Positions 27,136 through 41,339 of a DNA stretch of 64,000 bases are shown here, piece by piece. The stretch is from assembly GCA_021397835.1 (NCBI GenBank), contig JAJFZO010000034.1:1924501-1988500 (forward strand), read 5' to 3'. The notes beneath the pieces are model-generated. The model was given only the letters and a program-made list of their open reading frames with translations, had not been told where the DNA came from and made no database searches. The stretch is from Moringa oleifera. Its lineage: Eukaryota; Streptophyta; Magnoliopsida; Brassicales; Moringaceae. The stretch's first letter is position 1. Each line of letters begins with the position of its first letter. Position numbers and translations under genes: made by a program.

Positions 27136-28049
27136 ACCATGAACTTCTGTATACATATTTTTGTTTGGTGAGTAAGAAAAGGAAAGAAAAAAAAACAGAG
27201 TATTTTCCGGTGTAATCCGTAAAGAGAATCTATAGAATAAAATACCCTCTATAGTGTTGCAAATGATTCTTCTTTTCACTTTTTTTAAAATGCTGTCTTG
27301 ATATACATTATGCCCATGTTCTTGATTAATATATACACAATAAGAACCCCAGAAAAAAAGAATAAGAAGATCATCAATTGTTGAGGAATTGGATCCATTT
27401 CGCTCTTTATAATTTATATGGTATTAAATCAAAGAATAACAAGTAACATCACTGAAAAGCTTAATTAAACTAAGCTAGCGCGCATAATCTAGCATTAGCC
27501 TGCAACAGAAGAACGACTATATATAAATATAGGAGTAGATTAGGGTTTGCAGAAATGTCAAATAACACAGAAAGAAGATTAAAAGGAAGGATTGAAATGA
27601 ATTTGAAATCTGTCAAAATTAATGATGAGCAAAGACATTGCATATTCTTTGGCAGAAAGTTGAAGCAAATGCGAATCGTATTCTCCTTTAGAACAAGCAC
27701 CTTTATCTTAAATTTGCACGGGTAGGAAACACCAGGCCACAGATTTTTAACATCTTGATTATATCTGAGATTACTTATACTAGATAATAGAATTTGGAAA
27801 ATCTGAAAAACTTTGGAAGAGACTTCGGACTATACTTTTCCTTTTCCTATGTACAAAATAGAAAGAAAGGAATGGGAGCAACATATCCTATGGCTATCTT
27901 TTAGATGGATCATTAAACTAAAAAGCAAAAAAATTTCACTTATTATGGATCAGGTTTATCACAAGGTTCTTGATTCACATGTTAATAATTTACTGTTGCA
28001 TTCAATTGATGTTAACTTTACTGTTTATTAATCAAATTAAATCAAAATT

Positions 28050-28322
28050 GTTTGTTAATTTAAAAATCATGTGAATTGTGAATTTTATATTTTAAAATGA
28101 GTTGTTTGATGAATTAATTTATTAAAATCAATTAAATAAGTTAATAGATCAAGTTGGTTTGATCTATTTAAGTTTAAATTAAATTCTACATAATAAATTT
28201 TATAGATATACAATTTTTATGAATTAAAAGAATTAATAAAATAATTTATTAATATTTTTATCACTTTTTTGATCTTTATATATTTTTTATCTATATATAT
28301 TAAATTAATACAATATATATCT

Positions 28323-28353
<31 letters not shown>

Positions 28354-31300
28354 CACATATATATAATTAAATTTATTCTTAAAAGATTATCAGATTTATT
28401 TAGCACACTGTCATATCAAAATATAAGATAATTAATATCATATATTTTTTATTGTATACATTTTTATAAGTTTATTTATTTTATGAAATAAAATCTAATC
28501 TCATTTAATTATCTTATTTTATTAAAAATATATTTTTTAAAATATTTATTAATATTAAATTTTATTTTATAATTAAATAACAAGACCTATATAGTGCTTT
28601 CTAATTTTATGATTTTAATGTTACAGGTAAAAAATTATTAACTTTATCGTATATTTAATATTTTAAAAGTTTTAAAGTTATTAATTTAATCATTTTTCAT
28701 ACTATTCTTATTATTATTTTTTTGTTAAATTTTTTTATTTGTTTATGTGTTTTCTTTAAAAATAATAAATAAAATTATTTATTAAATTTATCATAAAGTT
28801 TATTAAATTGATTTGTATAAAATTTACTAATATTTAAAATTTATTCAATTAAGTCATTGAAAATCCAATAACATAACTTATAAATGTAACCTTACGGATC
28901 AAACTTGTGGATAAGTCACATATCATATATTTTTTTAAATAGACAATCTAAATTTGACTCATTAATTTAAAATATTTTTCAAATTATAAGCAATTCAAAC
29001 TCAATTCATAATTTGACATATCAGTCAATTTGATTTATTCTTGATTTTAAATCGTGAGTCGCTCCAATCTGTTTAAATAAAAAGATAACAATTCATAATC
29101 AATATTAATAAATAACTTAAATTTACATATTTTAACTTCTTTATTCATTTAATTAAATTAAATTTATTTAATTTAAAACGAATAGAATGGAATACTTATG
29201 ACTTGAAGCCACCACTTCAGCATAGTCAAAATATTCGATTTAATAAATTAAATGGATTATATTGATTCATACTTGAACCTAATTTGATTAAGCTATTAAG
29301 TGACCCAAAATAAACCATAATACAAACTGAGTCTGTTTAACAATTAATTTAAAATCAAAATTTTTATGATAATTTTTATTAATATAAAAAATTAATTTAT
29401 AAAAATATTAATAATATGACCTACATATATATATGCATTTTCATCCACAAATATTAAATTAATATATGTATTGTACAATATATTGTAAAATTAGATTGCT
29501 TAAAAATTTATCAAAATTAACTCCTTGTTCACATAAAAGATTATTTAAATAATATTGTTTATTATTTATTTAATTACTACATATATTATATTGCTTTACA
29601 AACTTGATCATCCTACACAAATGAATTTGATTTCATTTAAGTCACTCATTTTTATTAAAAAAATGTTGATCTCATCTTAAATGTTTAATTAATATTATTT
29701 AATTACTTTAATTTTATCAATAAAAAAACAGGCTAGTTTCAATTAATTCTACATTACATATGAAAAATTAGTAAGCTGTTTTTATATTTAATATTTTAAG
29801 AATTTAAATATTTCAATTCATTTATTTTTTATTACTATTTAATTTATATAAAAAAATTATATTTATATTTATATTTTAAAATTAATAAATAAAATAATTT
29901 ACAAAATTGATAGTCTTCTTAAAGACTCTTATTGAATCAATTTTTTTTTTTAAAAAAAAACTAATATTCTCTCTCTTTCTCCAATCAAATTTTAATTTTT
30001 AAAAAATACCAAAACAACCATAATTTATTAAATTTATTCAAATTAAACCTTAGTTCAAAATAATTATAAAAAATTAGTAATATTTTTTAATTTATAATGC
30101 TAATTTTTTAAAACTAATATAATTACTTGAATATTTTTTTTATATTTCTAAAAAATTTCGAGTCAAAATTCATTGTATAAAATCTTCAATTTGTATATCT
30201 CTAATTTTTAAATTTTTTAATAATATCAAATTTAGACCAAAATGATAGATTAATATTCAATTTGTCACTTTTTAAATATAAGACAAACACTAAAGTTTTG
30301 TAGGATCTTTATCCAAAAATTTTATTTAAATATATTTAATTTTCAATTTTTAATAAAATTTTAATTTAATAAATTAATTAAAATTTATTTTTATATATTT
30401 TAAAGAATTGAAATTTAATTAAAATGAGAAAGAATAACATTCAAGCTTTTGAAAGACATCTTAAAAAATTATCTAATAATATGAGTCTTTTTTTGTTTTT
30501 ATGGAATTGGGTTTGACCATTATTAACAGAAAAGACCCAATGACCTTGTACACAGTAAAAGAGCTTAAGATATGTATTTTAAAATTGTATCAAGACTAGA
30601 GTTTATATTATGAATTAAGCATATGCATATATATAGTCAAATCATCAAAATGCTTTTCGTCTTGTGGATTTTACCTTGATTTGTCTAACAATTTGATCAG
30701 ATTAAGACTATTAATTCCTAAAAAATAAATTAAATTGTGAATTTTAAATATGAAATTCAACTATTTGATTAATCAATTTATGAAATTAATTAAACAAATT
30801 AAATGAGTCACATTATGAATTAAGTTCATTTGTCATATTCAAATTTAAAATCAAATTTTTCATTGATATAAAAAATTTATCAATTAAAAGAATCAATAAT
30901 AAAATCCATCAATAATTTTTAATTAATTTTTAAATTTGTTATTATTTAAAAAATAAGATAAATTATATTATTTATAAGTTATAAGTTGATTCATTTTATA
31001 AAATTGAATTTAATTATATTGATCAACTTATCTATTTTTTCAAAGAAATATTTATAATCTTCAAATTCTTATTAATATTAAAAAAATTATCTAAAACCTT
31101 AAGGTATGTATATTCCTCCTTTCTGCTTGAACTTCAAAAAATACTCTGATTAAATCTGACCAAAAAATTAAACTTTTTGTTTATTGAATTTAAATAGCAA
31201 TTACTTATTAAAGATTAAGCCAAGGTAAAATAAATATTTTATAAAATAAATCAATTCCCTTTGTAGTCTCATTTTTTTCCACATTGCTAACTTAACTTTT

Positions 31301-32420
31301 CTCAATTTGAAACAATTTTTTCATAAATTGTTATTTATTGACTCAATTTTCTCACTCATTAAATTTCAATTTCATTAATATTTCACACTTTATTTCAATT
31401 TTCTCACTCAATTTTGATATGGTCGAATTTGTTTAGATACTTTCTTAAGTTCAAGTTTTATTTGGAGACAGAGGGCCAAACTCATTTTAAATAATTTTTT
31501 TAAATATTATTTATTTTATATGTTAAAATTTATCTTATAATTGGATATAATATATATTGTTTTTAATTATATTAATTTAATTTTTACATAAAAAAATGTA
31601 CTAAATTTGTTATACATTTAATATTTAAGAGTATGAAGTTCTTAATTTATCAATTTTTTATACTATCTTTTTATTATTTATTTTATATGTGTAAGAATTA
31701 CTTATTTATTTATATTACTATTAAAATTTAAAAAATATTAAATTTATATACACAAAATTTATTAATGATATAATCAATTTAAAACTCATTAAATTAATCC
31801 ATTTAAAATTCAATAAATATCTCACGAGTATAATTTATACGTGTTCTTATGAGTCAATCCCAGCAGAAAAGCTTGACCTAGTTTATTAATATAGTAAATA
31901 CGTGAACTATGAGTTAAGCATAAAGAAGGATCACAAGCTATATATTTTTCGTTTTTATGTTAAAATTTAATATTATAATTAGATAAGTACACATATTAAT
32001 GTTATACATATAAAATATATTAAATTTGTTCATATATTCAAAATTTAGGAGAAAAGTTCTGGATCAGTTTTATATTATTTTAATAATATTTAGTTTGTCT
32101 CTTATAATTTACTAATTACATATATATAAGGTGGTAAATAAAATTATTTTATTAAATTTACTTCCTTAAAATACTCGACTTGCATACAATCCGTTTAAGA
32201 TCATTAAGTTGATTAATGTAAAGCTTAATAAGATATCCCATGAATATTGATTTATATAATATGTTAAGCCTACGTGTAAGGTTACAAGCTGCTATCATTT
32301 TTTTAAACAAATAAATTTAGTCTAATTTATTAATTTAACACGTAAGTGAACTAATAAATCAAACCCATAAATAAAATCATGAATTATATATTTTTCACAC
32401 TGATGAACTTGATCTAATTT
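28050..32420. repeat. Four or more diverged copies of an AT-rich repeat family
   Basis: Related blocks recur at roughly 28500-28960, 29520-29950, 31490-31960 and 31960-32420. A shared core contains TTTAATATTTAAGAGTATGA or variants, then TTAATTTATCAATTTTTTAT, ACTATTCTTATTATT, and a segment close to AATAAAATTATTTATTAAAT. A second shared block (28050-28330, 29230-29480, 30700-30960) has AATTAAAAGAATTAATAA-like cores next to GATCTATTTAAG or variants. No open frame runs through them. They are probably old non-autonomous or LTR-derived repeats. Boundaries are approximate. Confidence 0.5.
28331..28353. repeat. (TA)n microsatellite
   Basis: A perfect TA dinucleotide run of about 11-12 units, preceded by TGTGTG and followed by a further short ATATATA stretch. 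Confidence 0.95.
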
Positions 32421-35253
32421 ATTTATTTAAAAAACTAGAATTAACTTTTTATGAGTAGAACTCAAACCCTGTATTCATAGGCCCAGCCCACCAATCCAAC
32501 CCGTGTTGAGTAATTTTCTTGCTAAGAAATAATCACAATTTCATTGCTTTGTTACATCATCTTCTACTCATATAAGCTTCATTAAATAATGAATAACATT
32601 AATCATACATAATTAATTTTTATAATAAATATATATTTATATTTAATTTTAAAATTAATTATATCAACAAAATTTACATTATGTTTTCTACCTCAAATTA
32701 AAATCCGTAAAAAAAATTAAATTTACTTAAAATTTATATATTTGTTAAATTTTTAATGTGAGATTTTTTCATAATTTTTTGTTAATGATAATCTTCTTAT
32801 GCCTGTATATATATATTAATTTTTACTTGTGTAATTATTTTAATAATATTTTAAATATTATTAAAATAAACAAAATTTTTATTTTTAAAATATTTATATT
32901 TTATTACTAAATTACATGTAAAAAAATACTTTTTTTGATAGTATTTAAAATAGATTGGAATAATTACAAAAGTAAACATCACAATTACATGTAACACTGT
33001 TAATGTTAATGAAAATTATAAACAAAATCTCTTATTGAGAATTTAACAAAAGTGTAAGTCTCAAATAGATTTAATTTATTTTATAATTTTTAATTTAAAA
33101 GTAAAATATAGATTTTCTTGATATAATTAATTCTTAACTCTATTCTCAAGATATATATACGTACATACAACAATATTTCACCCATTAAATTTTTGAAAAA
33201 GTAATATCCAAAATAGTTAATTTAAAAATAAATATCAAAATAAACTCTATATTATTCACATTTTTTAAATTAAATTCTTGTAATTTTGGACTAATTTTAC
33301 ATTTAATTCTTTAATTTGGTATCGATTCTTACCTTTAATTTTTTCTAAAATGACAATTCAATTGTAGATCTTGTATAATAAATTTTGATTTAAAATTTTT
33401 TTACAGATGTAAATAAATATGCAAGTTATCATTATAAAAAATTTTATAATTTATCAATCTCAAAAATTAATTTTAAAATTTTTAACATACTAAAATCTTA
33501 AAACAAATATTTTTGATATTTAAAAAATATATTTTTATAACAATTTAAATATTATTTATTTCTAAAAATAAATTAAAATTTATTGCATAAAAGTTTAAAT
33601 TCAAATTGTTTTTTAAAAAATAAAAATAATAACGATTTGAATCAAATTGAATTGTGATATGTATAATTAATTTTTAAAAATTGTAAAAAAATTAATTAAA
33701 ATACATAAATAATACATAATTTATTTTGATACGTGTCATATGAAAATCTTCTTAGGGTTACTATAAAGTCAAAATAATTTGATTATTTATCTTTATGTAA
33801 AAGAAAACCACTATTGAGCTATGGTAAAAGCACTTTGAATTCAAAAGAAATGCTTGAGGTAATGAAAGGACTTTACTTGAAAGAGTAAAAAGATATTTGG
33901 AACAACTTGTAAAGTAAGTGATGAACATGGCAAAGAATTAAAAAAAATAAAAATTGAGAGACAATAAAAAATAATTAATTTTTATTTATATGATATATAT
34001 TAATATTTTTTAAAATAATAAAGGTATTCTATTATAATAATTTTTAATTAAATTATTACATATTAATATTTTTTAAATATCATCCTAAATCAAATCAATC
34101 AAGACATTCAATTATGGTATATAATGGATTAATTTAATTAATTATTTGATTTTATTTTTTGCAAGACTGGAAAAACCTTAAATTTTAATATTATTTAACA
34201 GGAATTCAATTGGCATTAAATGAAAACAGTAAAAAAATTAATTTTTATGGTTTTGAATTTAGACTCTTTTGTAACTGTTATAGTAATTTTTGATAGAAAT
34301 AAAATTTTAAAAAATAGCATGTATTAGGAAATCAAATATAATAAAAATTTGAAAAGTAAAATTTATTGGATTAAAGAAAGAAAAAAAAAACTTGGGACAT
34401 ATTTCTGATGTAAAGGCCGGGAACACATGTAGGGAGCTGTAGCTGTACTGGAGCAGTGTTTGAGACGTGAAACCGAGTAAACCAGTTGCTCTCCATTTTA
34501 ATTTATTTAAAAGCTCTAATATTCCATTTCGCTACAGTTACTTCCATTAATAGCCATCTTCATTGTCAAGAATCCAAATCTGATTCCCAAAGAACTTCCA
34601 GTCGTCCAAGGTTTGTTGCTCTCTCTTATCGCCCAGTCGAAGAGAATATCAAAACCAGCATTTCTCTCTCTTTCTCCTGGTCATCTTTCATCTGAAATTC
34701 GCAATACTGATTCTGAATTCTGCTATCTTAGAATTTTGTTTCAGTTCATTTCGTTCAATTGGAAGCTGCATGTATAGATCTCTCCTTTAAATTTTGAACT
34801 GTCATCTTTTGATTTGTTAGATCTGATTAAATTGATTTATGTTGGATGGTTTTGTGATTGCGTGAATGTGATCGGTTGGCTGACTCTTGCAACATGTCAA
34901 TGTAATTCAATTGAGCTCATTGATTTACAGAAAGTTGTTGCTTTTTCAGTTATTGTTTAATGAGGAATTAAACTGATTTTTTATTAGATTTATAACCGCC
35001 TTAATTTCAGTTCAAATTTCTGCTCTAGTAGTTTTTGAATGTGAATTAATCATCCATCTTAATGTTTTGGTTCAAAATCATTCCTTTGACATATTCAGCA
35101 CTTCGAATCTTAATGTTTTGATCCTTGTAACTCAAGTTTGTTGTATACAGCGGGTGTACTGTCTGTTGGTATAATATATTCTCAAAGCAGCTTTGATTGG
35201 ATTGTCTGAGTTTAATTTTCAGTTTTCTTTTTACTGAGCAGTGAAGCATCAAA

Positions 35254-38200
35254 ATGGAGGGAACTGTCTTTACCCCATCATTGGAAGGAATGAAGCATGT
35301 CAAGTCTGAACGAGGGGAAATGCTGGCCAAGCCTTTCTTGGATGTCTGCAAGATGATCTTGCCTGTTATAGGTGCATACTCTTGACAGTATTAACTGGTG
35401 AACAGCTTTAGTTAAACAGAGAAAGGAAAGAAAATCAGTAGTAATGGTTTGTAGATGTTTCAGGGTCTCTCTCCTTCTTCTCTGAATTTTAAATTTTCAA
35501 CTTCTTCTTCTTAGGACATCTTTTTGGTTTCCACTTGACTAATTTGATTTGAGGGTTTGCTATTTGAGTCTTTTATGATGAACGATTAGATATTAATGGC
35601 ATGCTCTGGGGAACTTATTTGTCACTGTGTTCTGAAGCAGCAAAACTGTAATCTTGTCTTAATATGTATTTCAGTAGACAATGAATCATGTTAAGCATTT
35701 AGAAGCCATGCCATTTTTTAAAGTTTTAAAGGTATTGATCCGCATAAAACATTTTATTGCCTTCCATGTCTGAGGTGGAGGTGGGGCTTTGGTACTTTGA
35801 CCAAATGCCCTTACTTAACTTAGATGTCAGTAAGTCCGGCAACATTTGCAGTGAGGTGACAAATTAAACTTTCTATAATTTCTGTTCCAGATAAGTTTGG
35901 AGCGGCCATGTCCCTCGTAAAATCTGATATTGGTGGTAATATATCGGTAAGATGTTTTTCTTTTCCACAGTATTGTCTATATGTATGCTCATGGGCTTGG
36001 GATAAGTTATCATCCCATGTCCTTGCTGAACCTCGTACCATTTCCTTAAATGCCTCTTTTCCGTTAAGGATGGTGCAAATTCGCTTGCGAATTCTTACTT
36101 TGTTATCAATTATGTCAGCAAAATATTTCTGGGCTGCATCTGCACCAGAAACAAAAATATGTTGTTGGTGTGTCTATGATAGACATTCAAAATCTAAAAT
36201 CTGATCTCTTTTTTTCTGCAGTTTTGCATTTTTAACCACCTTTACTTACTATTTGATATGCTGATGTCTCTGTAGAGGTTGGAAAACAAATATTTGTCCA
36301 ACCCCACCAAATTCAACCATTTGTATACCATGGTACAAGTGGAGATAGAAACTAAAACAGCCAAAGCATCGTCTAGCTGTACCAATGGTCTTCTTTGGTT
36401 GACAAGGTAACTAATGTTTCCCAAAGGGAAATTCTTTTTTGCCTGCATTTTTAACACTTACATATAATGATCATTTCTCTTAGATGCAAATATTTTGAAA
36501 TTCAGAGATATGCTATTATTGCAGAGCGTGGTACTAAGAAAGTTGATGGAGGACTTATACTAGGAAGACTTCCGTGTATTTTAAGCAAGAAGAATATGTT
36601 AAGATTATGGTTTTCAAATTATGAAAACTAAAGAAGATGAGCTAAAAGATGATGAACAGGATTAGTGAAATACATAATCTGCTGTACTTCCTCCCTCTCT
36701 CTGAAATGTCTGAAGTAACATGTTTCTAAGGCTTTGATATACCCTTTTTCAGCTAAATTTGAAATTTGAATTTAAACATTTAATGAATTTAGTAAACAAT
36801 ATTTTATTTCCTTCTTTCTCCTCTGGGTTTAATAACAATATTCTATTTCCTGTATATACATGTGTGTGTGTGTATGTTTGTCTCTGTGTTATATATATAT
36901 ATAGTAAATTAATTATGAGTTTCCGTGATATGTCATTGTTTCTAATGATTATTCAGAGCGATGGATTTCCTGGTGGAACTGTTCCGCAATTTACTTGCAC
37001 ATGCTGACTGGACGATGACACAAGCTTGTACTGACTCCTACAACAAGACCCTTAAAAAATGGCATGGCTGGCTTGCTAGCTCAAGTTTCACTGTAATTTC
37101 TCTTATGCCTACTTTGATTGAATCTCTTGATTGTGATGGTGTTTCTATTCTTTTTTTTTTTTCTCTCCTATTCATCAAAAATCCACAACAAAAAGAGATC
37201 AGACAAAGGGAGGTCAGGCTGTGGTTTGTGATGCTTGAGCTGCAGCCATGACATGTGGTCATGTTTTTTCATCACTGCATGCAGTTGGGTTGCATTGCCA
37301 TGCACACTGTTGGCTGATGCAACATGCTCTGTGGTCGTGCTTCTTCATCACTGCATGTGCTCAGGCTGCATCGCGATGCAAACTGTTGGCTGACACAAAA
37401 CATGCTGTCGGGAGAGATCGAGAGAGAGAGTTTTAAAATTTATGTTTATTTAAACAAATTTAAAGAGGAGATTTTAGGTTGTCAAATTCATACTGAAAAT
37501 TTTGCTGGGATTTTACAATCCTCTCTTTTGATGCAAAACAAGAAATTTAGCACAAAAGATTTTAGGATCTCTCCAAGTGAAATCCCTTCCTCAATTCCTT
37601 CTTTTTTAACTTGCTGGAAACTGGATTTTGCAGGTTGCTATGAAGCTTGCTCCAGACAGGAAGAAGTTTATGGATGTGATAGCAGGCTCTGGCGATATCA
37701 ATGCTGACATGGAGAAATTTTGTGCTACTTTTGCCCCACTCCTTGCAGAGAATCATAATTTTCTGGTGAGATGTTTACCGGCAACTGAATGCGTTGGTTA
37801 CAAATCCTACTGCTGTTTTCAATGTTTTCTTTTGGAGAAGGCTACACTGACCGAAAAATTAAGATTTGATTGAGGAAGCTTGGTACTGTAGCAGTGGGTT
37901 TAAACTTAGCTTAGGATTAAAACTGGCTTTCATCCTGTGAGGTAGAAAACCTGATCCTGGTACGGTATCCATTTGACAATGTATAGCGAGTGGGCTGCGA
38001 AAATGTCTTACACTTGCGAAATTATTGAAATTCTCTTCTGACAAAGTGAATTAAGACAAAGTATAGCCATGAATCTTCGAGCAAAACCTGAGCAAGAAAG
38101 CAGAGGAAGTTTAATCGCCCATAAGCAAAAGATACAGACTAAAATGTTGGTTTTTTTTTTTTTTTTTGCATTTTCTTTTACCTGGGAAAAGCAAAAAGGT

Positions 38201-38343
38201 TGTCCTACATTCTTCATTAACCACAATTCATGATCATTAACTTTTTCTGTGGTTTGTGTACTTCATATCATAATCGTTGGCTAACCAAATTTCTTTTACT
38301 GATGCAGAAAAGTGTTGGCTTTGATGATATGAAAGCTTCATGA
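35254..38343 (+). CDS. ACD11: ACD11-like glycolipid/sphingolipid transfer protein
   Basis: Six exons (35254-35371, 35891-35946, 36276-36406, 36957-37092, 37634-37765, 38308-38343) encode 202 residues beginning MEGTVFTPSLEGMKHVKSER. The product matches Arabidopsis ACD11 (accelerated cell death 11), a soluble GLTP-fold protein that moves ceramide-1-phosphate and related sphingolipids between membranes; its loss triggers cell death and defence. The lipid headgroup site is present: D52 and N56 in SDIGGN, W99 in LLWLTR with R102, and H138 in KKWHGWLAS. The C-terminus ends KSVGFDDMKAS. All intron phases agree. Intron 4 contains a 76-bp tandem duplication. A 5' untranslated exon before a leader intron is likely at ~34470-34610. 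Homology and core residues are clear; exact ligand choice is inferred. Confidence 0.95.
37255..37406. repeat. 76-bp tandem duplication in intron 4 of the ACD11-like gene
   Basis: Two copies start GTGGTCATGTTTTTTCATCA (37255) and GTGGTCGTGCTTCTTCATCA (37331), and both run through CACTGCATG and CTGTTGGCTGA. They differ by scattered substitutions. They are rich in GCATG/CATGC half-sites and can pair internally. The duplication is intronic, with no coding role in the gene model. Confidence 0.85.
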
Positions 38344-39917
38344 TCAAGAGGTCTCCTGTTGAGTGGCTGCTGCATTTATTTTCTTTTAAACTTGATTTTT
38401 ATGTGTATCAGCATCTAAGCTTCAGTGCTGATAAAGAATTTTAAATACTTTGATTATTCTATCGTAAGAGTTACTCTTCCATCATTGTAATTGGTTAACT
38501 TAATGTTTCCCTTTTTCCTTACCAACGCCTGGTGATCATATTGTTTGGTTCAGATTGCTCCTACCTCTCTGTCTTCCCCTGGCTGAAATTTTGCAGGATA
38601 CATTTAGCAAGTCCTGCTGGGTTCTTTTTCTTTTTCCTGATGGATTTTTCTCTAAGCCAATGAGTATCTCACAAATCAATTGTTAATTGAATCTTTAATT
38701 CACTCTAAATTGTGCATACAAAATTATGTATTTATCAAAGTGTAAATATTTCTTTTCTATGCATGGGATCAAGAATTTCTTTGTTCTTTTCTATACATTT
38801 CTGACTTTTTGAAAACCTATAATGCTGTGCCTAAAATACAATAGAATTTTAATTTTATAATAAATATTTGAGATTTTAAAATATCGCTGTACCATTCATT
38901 TTGTGATAGAGTCTATTAATACAGTATCAGGTGGCGGGCATTCCTCAAAAGACCGTTTGAGAGAGTGACCCAAATTTAGCTTTGCGTTCAGGGCGACCTA
39001 TCTGGATTTCTCACCTGAAAATTCGGTCAGCTACCGGTTTCCATTGACTGACTCCATGAAGAAACAATGCATTCTCCACCACGCCGTCAAGCAGAAGAAA
39101 AAGAGTGGTTTGCTTCCAATTTGGAAATTTGAGATTTTCCATTTGATGGTCTCCCTCTTCGTGTCTTGATTGGGACCAATCAAGAATTGCGAGAGTAAAA
39201 CCTTTCCATTTTGTTTTTTGGGGAACTTTTGATAATTTCATTTCGGGTCATTAACCATCATAAGAGATGACACCATCGGCATGATTGTTGCGGTTGACTC
39301 GTCTCTTTGGGATTGCAGAAACTGAAGGAATTGAGAGTGAGCTCAAGTGTTTGTTCGGGATATCATGTTATTGTCTTTCGTTCAAAAGGTCTGCTTCTTT
39401 TGATTTTTTTTTTCACTTTTCATTTGTGTATTCATCTGAGATTTTCTATGGGTCTGGTTTGTTCATTAGTTTTTCTTTCTTTCCTTTTTCCTTTCTTCTT
39501 TGTGTTATCAATTTCAGATTTCTCAAGGTCGAGGAAAATGGAATTAGGTTTCTTTGTTTGGGGATGCAGTTTGCCTTTCCACAATGTAAGTGACTTTCCT
39601 CATGAACAAATGTCCCAGAACTTAGAATCTTTTAGGTATGATTTTGAAAATAAGATGTACTCTTAATGGCTAAAGTAATACTGAGTCTTCAATCCAGGAA
39701 TTAATGCAGGACCGTATTGTCAAATTAAGAAACCCAGATTGTTGTTCTGTACTTGGAAAATGCATGGGCTCAAGCTGAATAGGTTTCCCATTTTGATTAT
39801 TCATCTTCTTTATCAGCTCTCTTGTGCTGCGTGAGTACCACTTGAACAGGCACCAGCAACACGGGCCTGGAAGGTTTGGTGCACCCAGTCAAATTCCCTG
39901 TCTTGTTAACAACAAGG
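38344..39917. other. ACD11-like 3' side and RIC gene leader
   Basis: The left part is the likely 3' untranslated region of the ACD11-like gene. The right part (about 39200-39917) is the probable promoter and leader of the RIC gene. A small upstream frame beginning at 39538 (ATGGAATTAGGTTTC) ends near a good donor (AAT|GTAAGT at 39586), so the leader may be spliced. No separate gene is supported. Confidence 0.5.
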
Positions 39918-41339
39918 ATGAAGGGTATCATCAAAAGTCTAAAATATTTTTCACAAATATTTGGTAAGTTCAGTGCTCTGTTGTCAATTTCTTGAATGTG
40001 TTCCGATGCTTCATTTCATCTCTTGGTTTGCTCTCAAATTCGTAATCTTTCAATTTTTTTGTATCCTTTTTGCTTGGGCTGTAACATTAAGCATAATTTA
40101 GGAGAAAATCATTGACTCTGTCTTGATGCTAGTTCTGTTATCATACTAAGCAACAAGAAATTACAGGCAGGACAAAAGAATTCATTATCATTGGGATTGC
40201 TATTGATGATTATCACATATTTATCTGATGGTAAAGATGTTCTGTAGAGAAGTATGAACCTTACTGTGAAAATATGGCAGATGAAGACAAGGAACCAGAA
40301 ATGCAAATTGGTTTTCCAACAGATGTAAAGCATGTTGCACATATTGGATTGGATGGTCCTTCTTCCAATACACCAAGCTGGGTATGTCCTCCCTTCTCCT
40401 GCCGTTTTTATCTAAAGATACACGGGCATTAAAATGATGTATTCTAAACCTGCATCAAGCAGAGTTTCTTTGTGTGTAAACTGTTACCGGTAAACCCTTC
40501 AATTTTCAAGCTTGTGCAGATGAATGACTTTAAGGAGACAGAACCGTCATCTCTGCCTGTGAATTTAGGAGAAGAGAAGAATCACGTAACCAAATTGCCC
40601 TTGGAAGGTTTGCTAGTTTTTCTTTCATTTTCATATAACCATACATATTTTGTTGATTCAATTATGGTATAATATGTGGACTCGCTGTACATTCAGTTTC
40701 TAAGAAATACTGTCACAACAGCGTAAAGAAAGTTTTTATTTTCTTGGATGTTTACCTGTGACCTGATGATACTATTTTCAGAAATACAGCCTTTAGCGGA
40801 AATGAGACTATGCCATTCAAATGACACTGAAAAATTAAAAAAGTAACTGAATTATGCTGTGATGTTGCTTTCATTTCACAGATAAAAATCAGTGTGGTAA
40901 TGGAGTACGAGACTCACTGCCCCCACTTCATAATGAGAAGAAGCACAAATCAAGGCGCAAGCCATCAACTGGCACTGGCTCACCTTTAGGATCTCCCACC
41001 AAAATGAGCTCTGATGGATCAAAACCATCCAGGCACAATCGCAGTTCCAACAACTCGATGGATTCTAAAGATTCATCAAGCCGTCGTGGAAGACGGCACA
41101 GTAATGCAAGTCCTGGTTATGAATCATCATCTCAGGATCAGCCTGCAATGCCCAAACAGTCTCGTCACAGGAAGTCAAAAGGTTCATCTGGTGGAGAGTC
41201 AACAAGGTCATCAAGATCGAAAGGAGGGGATTCTTTGGAGGGTACATGCCCTTTCACGGATCTTGGAACTGGGTATGAGATCAATAATGTATCAAAGGAC
41301 GTCAATGAGGATAGCACATTTGCAGCTCAAAAGCAGTAG
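39918..41339 (+). CDS. CRIB-domain ROP-interactive protein (RIC5/RIC10 type)
   Basis: Four exons (39918-39963, 40248-40381, 40520-40607, 40882-41339) give 241 residues. The first short exon encodes [15 protein letters not shown], the basic amphipathic start typical of several RIC proteins. The CRIB motif lies at residues 36-49 ([14 protein letters not shown]), with the two conserved histidines and PT. It binds active ROP/RAC GTPases, and RIC proteins relay ROP signals to actin, microtubules or polar growth. The rest is Ser/Arg/His-rich and probably disordered, with no other domain. The start is supported by the RIC-like first exon and exact phase agreement. The gene converges with the kinesin gene, with 1.1 kb between stop codons. 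Position next to FBN4 and FAO suggests the RIC5 lineage (At3g23380), but sequence alone does not separate RIC5 from RIC10. Confidence 0.92.

Larger units (their letters stand above)
27136..35253. other. Long AT-rich gene-poor region
   Basis: Apart from the 3' flank of the pyrophosphatase gene and the 5' leader of the ACD11-like gene, no coding gene is supported over about 8 kb. Most of 28050-34300 consists of AT-rich, stop-filled sequence with repeated units (separate entry). From about 34420 base composition returns to normal. 34470-34610 is a probable 5' untranslated exon of the ACD11-like gene, with a likely leader intron ending at CAG 35241. Confidence 0.65.

Noticed and set aside
39011..39241. 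76-residue minus-strand frame between ACD11 and RIC genes
   Set aside because: No recognisable domain, and it lies in the probable promoter and leader of RIC. It could only be rescued by transcript evidence.
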